A stretch of DNA of 64,000 bases, taken from Ilex aquifolium. Taxonomy: Eukaryota > Streptophyta > Magnoliopsida > Aquifoliales > Aquifoliaceae. Shown here piece by piece: positions 22,589-33,997 of the stretch. Made by a program: the position numbers and the translations under genes. The notes beneath the pieces are model-generated. The model saw only the letters and a list, made by a program, of their open reading frames with translations. It did not search any database and was not told where the DNA came from. Within the stretch, counting starts at the first letter, position 1. The number at the start of each line of letters is the position of its first letter. Location: positions 21,183,545-21,247,544 of the forward strand of contig OX637404.1 of NCBI GenBank assembly GCA_951799425.1, given 5' to 3'.

Positions 22589-23265
22589 TAATTATGTTCC
22601 TGGTGAACAGGAAATAAGATGCATAGAATACGTGTATTTGTGTATAAACACTAGCGTATGTACAAATTATGAATGCATATAGCTTTTGCATTTGTTTGCA
22701 TCTTTTGTTGTGTTTAGTGTCTATTTAATACACCGTTCGAATCAAGTCGGGATGAAAGAGGAGGGTTCTGTTAGATGTTTGACAGCAAGCGTAAAAGTAG
22801 TTGGATCCCTAATAGACATGAACTATTTTCTTTTAATAGAGCACAACAACAATACATGATTTGCATAGTCGATCCCAAATAGGTGGTACAAGACTGAGTT
22901 ATGCTGTTTCTTTCATTGGGTTGCATATACATCTTATGGGAACACTCTTCTGGTCAAAAGCTACTCTAAGATGGAAGTTTTTATGAACCAATGTCAAGAG
23001 GCCCCTGCAAAGGAAATTTTATTGACATATTTTGGTGATTTTAACTTGGAAGTTTTCGAGTCGATTTTACAAGGTGCATACATTAGACTTAAGGTTGTCT
23101 CCATGGGCATTAGTGTTCCTCACACTTTGTTGAGCCAGAGGTCAACAACATTGTTGGAATTATACAACTGTTTTATGAGGGACAATTTATATTATACATG
23201 TTAATAAAATCGAGCGTCCTACTTAAGTTCCTCGTTCAGAAAAACATAACGACGACTTAGATCAC
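22589..23265. other. Intergenic, no gene seen
   Basis: The stretch is AT-rich between two MITEs. One 77-codon open frame at 22971-23204 has no recognisable domain and no splice or promoter support. Confidence 0.5.
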
Positions 23266-23797
23266 TTATACTCCGTTTGGTAAGATGGAAAAATGGAAGG
23301 ATGAAAAATTGGAAGGATGAAAAGTTTGAGGGATAGATAAAACATCATGTCCGGTAAGGAAAGAAAATAAGAAGGATGAAAAAGTAAATGAATGAGCTTT
23401 TCTTCTAACTCACCAAAATTAATTCCTCCAAAATTAGAAGGAAAGTTGATAGAAAGTTAATTATTTGTGTTGAAATGTATCTTATTTGTCTGTATATCCT
23501 TTAATATATGCATATATTATGTATACATTAATTTTATATATAAATACAAATGATAAAATATGTATTTATATTTTTTTGAAAAAAAATTTTAAAATTTTTT
23601 TTTTGAAAAAAATAAATAAATATTTTTCCATCTTACTAAGCACAAAAAAAAATTAATCATTTTTATTTTTCATCCATCCTACTAAACATAAAGGAAGAAA
23701 AGTGTATCATTCCTACTTTCCTTCTTTAGATGATAGAAAATATATACCTCTTACTTTCCATCCCTATTACTTTTCATCCTTCCTACCAAACGAAATA
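23266..23797. mobile_element. MITE-like TIR element with CCGTTTGGTA ends
   Basis: The left end CTCCGTTTGGTAAGATGG and the right end CATCCTTCCTACCAAACG form inverted repeats. GGATGAAAA words recur in both arms and the centre is very AT-rich. A second, right-truncated copy of the same family lies at about 52031-52470 (shared block GAGGGATAGATAAAACATCA). The target duplication is not clear. Confidence 0.75.
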
Positions 23798-24186
23798 TTG
23801 GATCTAACGGTTTATCTTATTAATAACGATAAATATTTTAACCACTTACTTATATTTTAACTATACTAAAAAAACGTGTTTTGCACGGGTACACCCTAAA
23901 TTTTATCAATACACCGTGATTATTTTTTACTTTTTGATAATTTAGTTTGTGGACAATTTTTTCTCCTTTCGAACCCATGCACAAAACTTTCGCTTATAAT
24001 TGGAGATCTGGTTTCAATTTGGTACACGTTAAGAGTTAATCACCAATATGATATTTCTTGTATTAGCAAAGAGGCATATAGCATTGCAGAAAGCAGAGCG
24101 AAATCATGTATGTTAATTTAATGGGACATGACATGATGACAAAGAATTTGCATATCCTATACGGCTATACTACATGGAAATAGGTT

Positions 24187-25006
24187 GTCAATGAATCGGA
24201 TTTGGATTCAATTTCAACCGACCGACTTAAATTGGAATTTGATTAAAAAAATTCTGATAAAAAATTCGTTTTGGGTATTGGATGGATGGATTTTATATTT
24301 TCAATCCACTTCAAAATCTCAGAAAAATAAAAAATCTGATCCGAATAATTCAATCAGGTTGAATTTTAGTAAATGAGGTATGCATTTGGGGGAACCGTAT
24401 TTTATACCCTAAAAAAATTAGAAATTTTTATTTTGTTCTCTCAAAGATTAAATTTTTCACATTGCACTCTCAAATATTAAAATTGCTACAATGTGACATT
24501 GCCATTAGATTTCGTTGCTCATTTTGTCAAGAACCATCCCATTGATGTTGATGGAATGAACAACGAAAGCTAACGATAAAGTCACACTGTAACATTTTTA
24601 ATACATTGAGGGTGTAATATAACAAATCTAACATTTGAGGGTATAAATAGAAAATTCTTAAATATTTCGGTTGCAAAGGGCAATACACCCTATGGATTTT
24701 AACTTAGTTTCATCAAATGATCACTCAATTTCATCATCCATTTACATTGGTAATTCAAGTCACATTTTGATATTTTCTAATCAAAATTTGTGAAATATGA
24801 TATAAAAATTTGAATTTGGATCGTATTTGTGAATTATCACTCAAAATACCAATCCATATTCGATCAATCAGAATCCGAACTATTATCAGACCTAAGTGGA
24901 TGATGTGAGTCTGAAAGATAGAGATAGTGGCCAACATTGGAGTTGAGAGGTGTTGAATCAAGGTAAAGTTGAGTGTAAGGTTTAAACTTGCGACATTAAA
25001 GTCCAA
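24187..25006. mobile_element. Nested pair: older TIR element split by a foldback repeat
   Basis: AATCGGATTTGGATTC-type sequence near 24190-24375 is matched in inverted form by GAATCCGAACT-type sequence near 24870-24890, suggesting the two ends of one element. Between them (about 24387-24692) lies a foldback repeat with ATACCCTAAAA and CAATACACCCTA ends. A relative of that inner repeat is at about 30696-31010. Boundaries are approximate. Confidence 0.5.
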
Positions 25007-25168
25007 CCATGAAAATAGTGACCATTAAACCAATCGCTAACCTCACTAATTTACTATAATAGTTGATATACTAATAGTTTCTTCTAAAAACACCTATGAG
25101 GTCTCTTGGTACTTTGATATTAGTCTAGTGCCATTTGGTATCGTGCATGACATCATGATATATTACAA

Positions 25169-25349
25169 GAGCAATGCTATAGGGACCTTATTTGGGAACC
25201 TTATTTAGGGACTTAATGATGTGACTTCAATGCAATCATTGGATTAGTTGTGAGTTCCAATGTTAGATGGAACCCACAACCAATTCAATAGTTGTTCATC
25301 GTTAGGTCCCCAAATAAGGTCTCCAAATAAAGTCTAAATAGCATTTCCC
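25169..25349. mobile_element. MITE with 9-bp TSD
   Basis: A 181-bp element beginning GAGCAATGCTATAGGGACC and ending AATAGCATTTCCC. The exact 9-bp duplication ATATTACAA flanks it (25160-25168 and 25350-25358). Internal arms GGACCTTATTTGG and CCAAATAAGGTC are inverted. The ends resemble those of 22408-22579 (GAGCAATG), so both may use the same MULE-type transposase. Confidence 0.87.
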
Positions 25350-25405
25350 ATATTACAACATTGATAAAAAATGATTATACACGGAGAAGACTCAAAGTTA
25401 CTGGG

Positions 25406-25867
25406 TAGGGCGGTTAAACGATAAACTCGAGCTCGGTTTGTATAGATTTGTTTACATTGAAAAATAATCAAATCTAATTAGTTTTATGTGCTCATATTGT
25501 AAATGAGTCGAATCCGAGTAATATATTGTTTGACTCAATTAGGTTTGAATCGACACAAACACGTTTTTCGCTATAAACAATTCCGACTTTATTGTCAACT
25601 AACCCTTATTTGAAAGATGAATAATCTCAAATGATTCCACAAACATACACTTTCTCTCAAACTACTTTCCTAAGGTTCTCCATATTGGGGGTCTTCTTGT
25701 CGATTAATTGAGATCGATTTCACGAATATTTTCAAGTTTCTGTCTAACTGAACTTGAGTAAGAATTTAAATTCGAGAGTCTTGCTCGACTCGAGCTCTTC
25801 CAATCTGAACCAAGCTAAGTATGAAACATACTCAAGCTTGACTAGCTCGATTCAATTAACACCCCTA
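25406..25867. mobile_element. hAT-like MITE with TAGGGCGGTTAA ends
   Basis: The left end TAGGGCGGTTAAACGA and the right end TCAATTAACACCCCTA are imperfect inverted repeats. Subterminal CTCGAGCTCG and CGACTCGAGCTC words are also inverted. No transposase frame and no exact target duplication is visible. Confidence 0.6.
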
Positions 25868-25948
25868 ATTTTATTTTGTATTTGATGCAATAACTGTGGC
25901 GTGGAAGGCTCCAACATGGAAGTGTGTTGGGCATAAATGCTGATATAA

Positions 25949-26962
25949 GAGCATTTCCAACCTTGACTCAAATGTAGACTTAAATTTAAATTTGAGTCAA
26001 AATGGCCTAAAAAATTTCTCCAACCCTGGACTCAAACCTATATCAAATCAAGACAAAACTTATTCTAGATCCAAATTAAAGCAGACTCAAATTCTATACC
26101 AAATTTCTAACTGTAACTTTTTAACCAATCCAAAACTAAAAGATTTCTTTGACGATTTGTTCTCTGCCTCTTTTTGCCTCTCTCAATTACACTGCTTCGC
26201 CGACCACCACCGAAGCGTTTACAAATCATTTGAAGGCCTGTAGGTAAGTTTTTTTCCTTTTCCTTTTCATCTTCCATTTTCTTGATTTCTTGTATTTTTT
26301 AAAACCATAATTTTACCCATCTTTCATACTATATAAACCCTAAGTCTATCCATCAAATTTTTCTTTGATTTTTTCGAGTTAAACACTATCTGTAGTACAA
26401 TTTCAGGCCATCGATTCTTCTTGAAATTTTAAGCCTTCATTACCTACAAATTTAGAAAATTCGTCATTTTTTTTCGTTAGAAAACATGGATTCGGAGGTA
26501 CAAGCCTATAAAACAGATCCTATTCAAGTAAGGTCGTCATTTTATTTCTTCAATCTTCCATTTTTGTTAAAAACGTATGTTTTTGTGTTCTTCAGACCGG
26601 ACCTATGTCAAAATAGTTATATTTTTTTTTTTATCTAAATTTATAAAAAATGATAAGGAATTAGAACAATTTTAGAATTATGGGGTGATTTCTTTATTCT
26701 CATGTAATGTTGTATACATATTTGTTTTTTTTTTTTTGAATGACCCATTTTGTGGAGAGATATGAAAGTTTCATTTATTTTATCAAATATCATGATTTGA
26801 ATGATACAAAAAAATGAGTTTTGGGACAATAAGAGAATTTTTTAAAATATTTGAGTAGATATTTGAGTTTGTTCATTGGAGTACTCTATACCAAATTAAA
26901 CTTTTTACTCAAAATTTAAACTCAAATTTGAGTCTAAATTTGAGTCATGGTTGAAGATGTTC
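25949..26962. mobile_element. PIF/Harbinger-type (Tourist-like) element, 1.0 kb, TAA TSD
   Basis: The termini GAGCATTTCCAACCTTGACTC and the inverted GAACATCTTCAACCATGACTC are flanked by the trinucleotide TAA on both sides (25946-25948 and 26963-26965). This end type and a TWA duplication are the hallmarks of PIF/Harbinger elements. GACTCAAATTTGAGTC-type words recur next to each end. The middle includes a CT-rich, exon-like block (26150-26240) and an ATG frame near 26486 followed by a GTAAGG-type donor. This could be a remnant of the parent element's gene. The transposase DDE region was not recognised. Confidence 0.82.
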
Positions 26963-27042
26963 TAAGGAATTCTACAAGTGATATGGACAGTTTTGTTCCA
27001 AGAACTTCTCTCTCTCTCTCTCTCCAGAGTCCAGACGACCTT

Positions 27043-27161
27043 TTTTTTTTGGGAGGGGGAGGGGGAGGGGGAGGGGGAGGGGGAGAGGGACTTGAACTCT
27101 TGCCCTCAAGAAGGCAAAACATTTACAAGACAAAGAGTACCAATGGACCAAAGACCCATTG
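27043..27161 (-). mobile_element. tRNA-derived SINE, minus strand, with hexamer expansion
   Basis: Read on the minus strand, a body starting CCAATGGGTCTTTGGTCC carries an A-box-like TTGGTACTC and a B-box-like AGAGTTCAAGTCCC, then a (TCCCCC)n run and an A10 tail. The flanks are 14-bp near-identical direct repeats, GTCCAGACGACCTT (27029-27042) and GTCCAGACGGCCTT (27162-27175). A tail next to one duplication is the mark of target-primed insertion. Confidence 0.82.
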
Positions 27162-27175
27162 GTCCAGACGGCCTT

Positions 27176-28475
27176 GAATCCCTTGAGTTTTGTCCAAATA
27201 ACAATTAAACCCCATCAAAAATGAAGATTACTATATAATACCCAAGATAGGAAATATACTTACTAATTTTTCATTCAATTTTTTTTCTAAAGGACATGCA
27301 GGCTTGTATCGATTACTTCTTCAAACTCGAACTTGGCCACAAAGATCCGATCCTATTTAAACCACCATACTAACGGAGGGGTTGACCCTTGGTGGGATGA
27401 GAAATGTTCAACTTTGAACCTCTTGCTTGCATTGCAAGAGGTCATGCTTTGCAACATCCAATTACATGATCTGTCAATGACATTTGTTTCATCTTTCTAA
27501 CAAAAATAGCAAATTACTATAATACCCCAGATACAAAACATAGTCTACTTATAAATATTTCATTTGATTGTGCAACATTCAATCACATGATGCCATGCGT
27601 AAAGGTAAATGTATAAGTAGCCCATTTAAAACAACTTGAAAAGAGGGGGGGGGGGGGGGGGGGTCTAGTTGTTGTGTGGACAAGGCTACAGAAAGGTAAA
27701 TGTAATTTACACTTTGACATAATGCTAAAAGGGACAGGTTAAGGGATTGGAATTCAAAATCAAACATTATAGAATTGGATTAGCAAGTAACCTAAGCTCT
27801 TCAACTGGATATCTTAATGAGAAAGCAAAAAGGTGGTTTATATATATAGTTCAACTACCAATTCCTTCAACTTGCCTCAACTTCTCTTCCTGGCTTGCCT
27901 GGCAGAATTAGTTGGCATTAGTTTTGTAGCCCATTTAAAAATTGGTTAATCCTTGAATTTAATATTCAGGTTGAGTTCAAGTTTAAATCGAATTAAACCC
28001 CGGATTCATTAATTCGGGTTGGTGCCTGAGACCCCAACCCGAGTACTAGTGAATGTAAATCGGATTGAGATTGTTTTACTCAAACTTAACTTTAATGCTG
28101 AAAATATTTGCCTAAGTAATGAATATTTCCGGTTTTCGTTTGCTTGTTATGTTTCAACATTGCATTTCATAACAATCCCACCATAAAAATCATTGCAAAA
28201 ATATTTCAAGTTCATTTACAATGTATAGAAGTTGCCAATCTACAAGGAAAAAGGAGGTGTATAGAAAAAAAAAAACAAGGGAATGAAACAGAGGCTTTTT
28301 CTTAAATAGCTTACATTATCCCCTCCCTTTATGCCTTCTGTTGAAATTACTTCACACTCCACAGACTATCTACATTTGCACATACTGCCTTTTATTTTTC
28401 TAAATTCATTTCACCCTCTTTCTGATGAAGAAATGAATATCCATAGAATATTTCCTGTTGATAATCACAAAAAAT
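27176..28475. other. Intergenic AT-rich stretch with a G19 tract
   Basis: No gene was recognised. A G19 homopolymer lies at 27645-27663. The open frame on the plus strand at 28331-28615 overlaps the end of the minus-strand membrane-protein gene and is judged spurious. Confidence 0.5.
27645..27663. repeat. G19 tract in spacer
   Basis: A run of 19 G lies between the SINE and the membrane-protein gene. Confidence 0.95.
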
Positions 28476-29552
28476 TCATGGAAGCTCTTGTAAAATCTTG
28501 GCCTTTTGATAAGAATTGGCACTTCCCTCTTCAATTTCAATCCAAAAAGAGAATCTGCGCTCCTGATCTATACTGGAAGCTGATTTACAACTCTGAAAGA
28601 ACACACAACCAATAACTGTATCAAGAACAATGAGGATGGAATACATGTAAGCGATAAACATCCCCTCGAAAGCCATAGAAGCAGTGAGATTATCGGTATG
28701 ATGATAAACCCTCATGACCCGGTATTGGAACAAGGCTTCGACTGCAGCCAGGGCCATATTGACAGGCAGAGCTAATGATAATGCAGTGGCAGTTCTTCCC
28801 CGGATCAAAACACAAGCCTTGAGGATCGCGATATAACCCCCCCAATTTTCGATCCCCGATAGTACCAATGCCATATTACAGATAATGAGAGCATTGGCAA
28901 GGATGATGGAGTAAAGAACAGCTCCAGAGGCCGAGAGGAAGAGGAGGGAGGTGGGTGATGAGAGGGCAAATCCATCGAGAAAATTGAAGGCGAAAAATAG
29001 GATTGCAAAGCAAGTTGCATTTGCAGAGAGGATGACTAATGAATTCCAAACTTGGGTGTGGAGGAGGTGATTGTAAAGTGATATGAATTGAGAAAATGGT
29101 GTCTGTACAGATTGTTTTTGGTGACTGAAGGATTGGATTATGGAGGCCTTAGCAATTAGGAGGAGAGAGAGGGTGAAAGGAAGGACAAGAATTGAGGAAG
29201 CGATGGTTTGAGAGAGCTTGAGACTGAGGATGGTGAAGAACTCTGATGAGGGAGGAAACCCTGCAGCACGAAAAACAGACGACAGGCGGTGGTGAATTGG
29301 TGGTAGGAGAGATGATGAGGGGACTAGAGCTTGGGAGAGGAGGACTGAGGCAGAGAACGGGAGCGCGAGGAGGGCTGCAGTGGTGGTGTAGTAGCTATAA
29401 TTTTGAAGGAAAGTGTATATTGATCTTCTCATAATCTTCCTTGTTCTCTCCATTGGAATTGAAGGGTAGTCCTCTTCCATTTGGAATTTCTCAGATGGAG
29501 AATAGCTGTTTTGGTGATGGGATGTATATGAATGTAGCTGTGTGGAAGTCAT
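28476..29552 (-). CDS. Multi-pass plant membrane protein, unknown function
   Basis: A single uninterrupted reading frame of 358 aa. About six hydrophobic segments are visible, roughly at residues 50-75, 105-135, 165-190, 195-225, 245-270 and 290-315, separated by short loops; the hydrophilic tail ends AKILQELP. Conserved-looking loop motifs are IENWGGYIAILKACVLIRGR and QYRVMRVYHH. This resembles an uncharacterised plant-specific multi-pass membrane protein family, often intronless, but I cannot name a function. Three upstream start choices exist: Met1, Met25 (MEEDYPS) and Met34 (MERTRKI). The last two lie just before the first conserved-looking segment, so the true start may be 24-33 codons in. 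Its length, hydrophobicity pattern and lack of repeats argue that it is a real gene. Confidence 0.8.
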   Translation of the reverse strand: MTSTQLHSYTSHHQNSYSPSEKFQMEEDYPSIPMERTRKIMRRSIYTFLQNYSYYTTTAALLALPFSASVLLSQALVPSSSLLPPIHHRLSSVFRAAGFPPSSEFFTILSLKLSQTIASSILVLPFTLSLLLIAKASIIQSFSHQKQSVQTPFSQFISLYNHLLHTQVWNSLVILSANATCFAILFFAFNFLDGFALSSPTSLLFLSASGAVLYSIILANALIICNMALVLSGIENWGGYIAILKACVLIRGRTATALSLALPVNMALAAVEALFQYRVMRVYHHTDNLTASMAFEGMFIAYMYSILIVLDTVIGCVFFQSCKSASSIDQERRFSFWIEIEEGSANSYQKAKILQELP

Positions 29553-31674
29553 TGATGTTTCCTCCTCTTATTCAGATGTTGTTTGATGGAGGATATTCTC
29601 TCTCTTTATGGTGGTTTGGAGGGGTTTGGAGAGTTGGTGTATTGGATGAATGGATTGGCCAACAACTAGAATCTAATAAACTCTGCAGAGGTGGAGTTGT
29701 TTGAGCATTGTTTTTATCATTGAGCCTCTTTGGACTACTGGAGGTTTATGTCTTGTGATCTCCAAATTTTCATATTAGTTGGCATGAAAAGAATGCATTT
29801 TTCCATGGGTAAAACTATGGTACCAAAGAAGAGAAAAGACGATGTTAAAATTCAATCTGGTGAAGTTACGATAGAATGAAATTTTTTGCGACTAATCCTC
29901 ACATTTTAGGCTCAACCGTCGAAGTTGGGATTAGTTCTACCATTTTAGAATTGATCCAAATTCATTTTAAGTCACAACTTAACCATATAAAATATCAATT
30001 AAGCCTTTTGAATCGTGATTTAACCCTAACTAAGTTAAACTTAACTTCTATTTACTTATAAATTTTGATATACTAAAGCGATATATATCATCATTGCGAA
30101 ACTTTTCAAATAATGTAAAATGTAACATCATTGCAATTGAGACCTTTCACATTGACAGGTTTGGCTTTTTGCAGTCTTGGTGGTAATGCAAAGAGGGCCT
30201 ATGTTGGGTGGCTTAGACTATACTCCATAGGATAATCAGGCTAATTATTATACTTTGTAATTTAATGCTAGTTTTCTCCCCCTAACAATTTTTTTTTATT
30301 TGGTATCTCTCTTTCTAACTTGATAGTGAAGCATTGTCTTATATAATTATGAGGAAACCACTTATATTGGTATGCCCTATTTTAAGTGGAAAAAATAAAA
30401 ATAAAAGGTAGATTTTTTAAATGTTGGTCATTTTTTAATTTTTCTTGCGACTTTTTTTTTTTTTTCACACAAGTCATATTTTTTTTGTTAACAATCAACC
30501 TTTATATAACGAAGACGTGAATTTATCGGCATTTATAATTGTTTTGTAGAAGTTTTTCGGTGTTTCTTTTTCCTGTAATAATTGAGGATTTTCAAAATGT
30601 TTCAAATTCTTAATGTGTTTTAAAAATTATTTTTCTTATTTTGTATCTTTTTTTTCTTTTGGGAATTATTGGCATGCAAAAGGCACTTATATCTTTGAGG
30701 GCGAATTGCACTTTGCACCCTAAAAGATTTTAAATTTTTTATTTTACACTTTTAAAGATTAAATTTCATATATTGCACTCTCATGTATCAAAAGTGTTGC
30801 AATATAGTGCTTCTATTAACTTTTCGTTAGTTTTTTTGTGAGTGTTAATGAGTTGACTTTTAATGAAAAAAATAATAGAAACTAAAAAAATGGCTAAATT
30901 GTAACACTTCTGATAGTACAAAATAAAAAATTTAATCTTTAATAGTACAAAATAAAAAATTTAAAAATATTTTAGGATATAAAATGCGAAAAACCCTATC
31001 TTTAAAAAGAAGTAGGGCCTTTTACATGTGCCTATTTTAAAAACACAGATACAAGCTTGGAACATTATTACTATTTTTTTGGCCATGTTTGTTGCATTTT
31101 ATTGACAGATGTATTCTTTTGTCTTTTTTCTTTGGAGCCAATCAAAACAACTCACTGGACAGTTTATTTATTTATTTGATTGAAGGATATAATTTTTGAT
31201 TTTAATACTATCTTGGAAAATAAAAGAAAACTTCAGTGATATGAATGATAAACTTTTTACAGTAGGATTCGAGTAATGGAAACAACTTTTCTATGTGCGA
31301 AAGTAAGATCATGTACATTTGATCTTTTCTAAACCCTATAGCGGTAGAAGTGTGTTGCACTGGATTGCTCTTTTTTTAATTAGCGAAAAAAAAAAAGAAA
31401 AAAAACATATGGTGGAACAAATTGAAATTTTAAAAATAAAGAAATATTTATACCTTTTTTTTTCTCCAAAAAATAAAAGAATTGGGAAAGAATACATTAC
31501 TAATCATGGTGGTAATTAATTACTAATCGAGTTTGGATCGATATTAACTATTCATCCGTCTAAATGTTATGTTATGAATTTAAATTTGAGAATCATCCTA
31601 GGCCACTTATCTCTCTCCATCTCCTTCTACGGTGTCGCGGAAATACAATGCTAAAATTTTATTTTATTTGAATA
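29553..31674. other. Intergenic: promoter side of the membrane-protein gene and foldback repeat
   Basis: AT-rich DNA upstream of the minus-strand gene. At about 30696-31010 lies a repeat with GCACCCTAAAAG at the left and AAAACCCTATC at the right, related to the inner repeat near 24387-24692. Nothing else could be supported. Confidence 0.5.
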
Positions 31675-32899
31675 CTAGTTATTATCTGTGCCTGAAGACA
31701 CATCATAATAAAAAAAAATAGTCAACAATAAACATATTTGTAGTCATATCTAAAATTAAATTACAAACATAGAGATAATAAAAAAGAATTTAAGCACATA
31801 TTATAATGGAGGTGAACGGTAATAGTGGTGGTGGGAGACGGTGATGGTTGTGGTGGGTGGCGACTATTGTGGTGGTGGTGGCAGTCGTGGGTGACAACGA
31901 TGATGGTGGAGGTGGGTTTTAGGTGACGATGGTGGTAATGGCAGTCGTGGGTGACGGTGGTGGTAGTGGTGGGTGTTGGTGGTGGGCGCCGATGATGGTG
32001 GTTGACAGTGGTGGTGGTGGTGGGTTGTGGTGGTGGGCAGTGACGATGGTGGCGATGGGCGACGACGAGTGCTTCTAGGAGATAATATGATGAGTGGTGG
32101 CGAATGACAATGGTAGTGGTGGTGGTAGGTATGGTAAGGATATGTGATAGTAGGTGGCGGCAATGGTGGGTAATGACAGGTTGTGGTGGTTGATTTGGTG
32201 GGAATGAGTGACAGTGGCTGCTGGTGATGATGGGCGACTGTGGTAGTGGGATTATGATTGTAATAGTAATAAATATAAGAATGAGATAACGATGGTAGTA
32301 GGTGGTGGCAGTGGACGACAGTAGAAACAATTGGTAGTGGGTGGCGATGGTGGTGGTGGTAGTGGTGGTGCAGTGGGGGTGGTTAGGGTTGAGGTGAGAC
32401 AGTGGCGGCGGTGGTGATAGTGGTGATGGTCGTCGGTGGTGGTGGTAGGGTGTGACAGCAGTGGTGGTGGTGGTGGGGCGATAGGTGTGGTAGGGTGGTG
32501 ACAATGGTGGTGGTGGGGATAGTTGTGGTGGTGAGGTGGCGATAGAGGTGGTGGTAGTGGTGGTGGTGGGGATAGTTGTGTTGGTGGGGTGGCGATAGAG
32601 GTGGTGGTAGTGGTGATGGTGGTGGGGCAGGGGGTGGCGGTGGTAAAGGTGCTAGTGAGGCGGTTCTAAATACTATTTTTTTTAAAGTACCTATGAGAAG
32701 TTATAAGTATTAAAAACACTTTTAAAAAGTCACTCCAAACGCATTCTTAGGAGCCTATTTTCTCTATTAAATTTGGAGTGTTAATATTAGCCGTCAGATC
32801 AACTTTAAAATAAAAGTTAAAGAGATCTCAACCGTGAAAAATAAAAGTCATTTTGTTTATCTTTTGAGATTTGAATTGTATTTTACTTTATTATATAGA
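31675..32899 (-). mobile_element. Helitron-like element carrying a GGT-rich tract (minus)
   Basis: On the minus strand the element begins TCTATATAATAAAG (5' TC) and ends with hairpin TGTGTCTTCAGGCACA, a 9-nt spacer and CTAG. The flanks are A before the 5' end and T after the 3' end, so it sits between A and T with no duplication, as Helitrons do. About 850 bp of the interior (31800-32650) is a degenerate GGT/GGC tract (ACC-rich on the minus strand). Both ends are shared with the three elements at 49619-51939. No Rep/helicase frame is present; the long Thr/His/Pro-rich open frames are products of the triplet bias. Confidence 0.82.
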
Positions 32900-33889
32900 T
32901 TTTACAATATTTATTAAAAAATGATAAAATAAATTAAAAAAACTACACTTTATGCATTTAATTAGATGAAAAGTTGGGTATAAACGTAAAGTATCAAAAA
33001 GTGACATTTCGGTATTATAACAAAAATTGAATAAGCAAGAAAAAGAACTACATATCATAATTCCGGTTGCTTGTGATTGGTTGGTACGGCTCCTTATGCA
33101 TATGTGTCCTACAGTATGTGGATGATTCTTAGCTTCCAAGAAAAAATATAATAATCACAACTCACAAAATTGGAAAAAAGAAGAAGTTTTCTAAAGTACT
33201 TTTCCCGTAGACTGTCCTGATCAATACACCATCAACGGAGAGTTGATCAAGACCCTTCATCTGACAACAATAACTCCCACCTACTTTTAGCTTTCTTAAA
33301 CCATCAACTAACTATTTGGATATGGTGAGCCCAGTTAATGTATTGATGGAAAGTGTATTATTTTTTGGTACATTGACATCACATGGAATAAATACTAGCC
33401 TTGCCCAGAATAAAATGGCAGTGAGCGAGTTGAGCCATGTGACTCCATTGGCCTAAAGGAAACTGAAATGATGATTAACATGAGCAATTATGAGCTTGGT
33501 GGGTAATCCTCTGACCTAACTAGGGGTTCAAAGATGACTCACTCACACACTCTCTCTCTCTCTCTCACAGACACACATTTGTGTGTGGTACCATGCTTGG
33601 GTCGTGTCCGGATCCTCTGGTATATAACAAAGAACGTTATTCTTAAAACGATGTTGTTTTATGTTTGTGTATAAAATAACGTTGTTTTAAAAAATATCTA
33701 TGTTTTACAACAGAGGAATTGTGCCCATTTGGGTCTTAGAAATCCTCAACTTATGAATGGAATCATAAAATACCTAGTCAAAACATGGATGAAAAAAGCA
33801 AATGATTTCTTTAATTAATATTAATTAAAAGATTTCTCGTATTAAATTCGTATTATTTGTGTTTGACAAGGGGCATTTGTTATGTTTTA
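32900..33889. other. Spacer between Helitron-like element and LINE
   Basis: AT-rich DNA with a short (CT)n tract near 33548-33567. No gene or clear repeat end was identified. Confidence 0.45.
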
Positions 33890-33997
33890 GAGAGAGAAAC
33901 TCTCACTTCTCTCTAGAAATTTCCTACGATTTTTTCTTGATTTTCCTCTGATTTCTTTGCTTCTCCTTCGATTCCTTGTGGATCTGATTGCTTAATC

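Noticed and set aside
31761..32504. 247-codon Thr/His/Pro-rich open frame
   Set aside because: Produced by the triplet-biased tract of a Helitron-like element; composition only, no domain.
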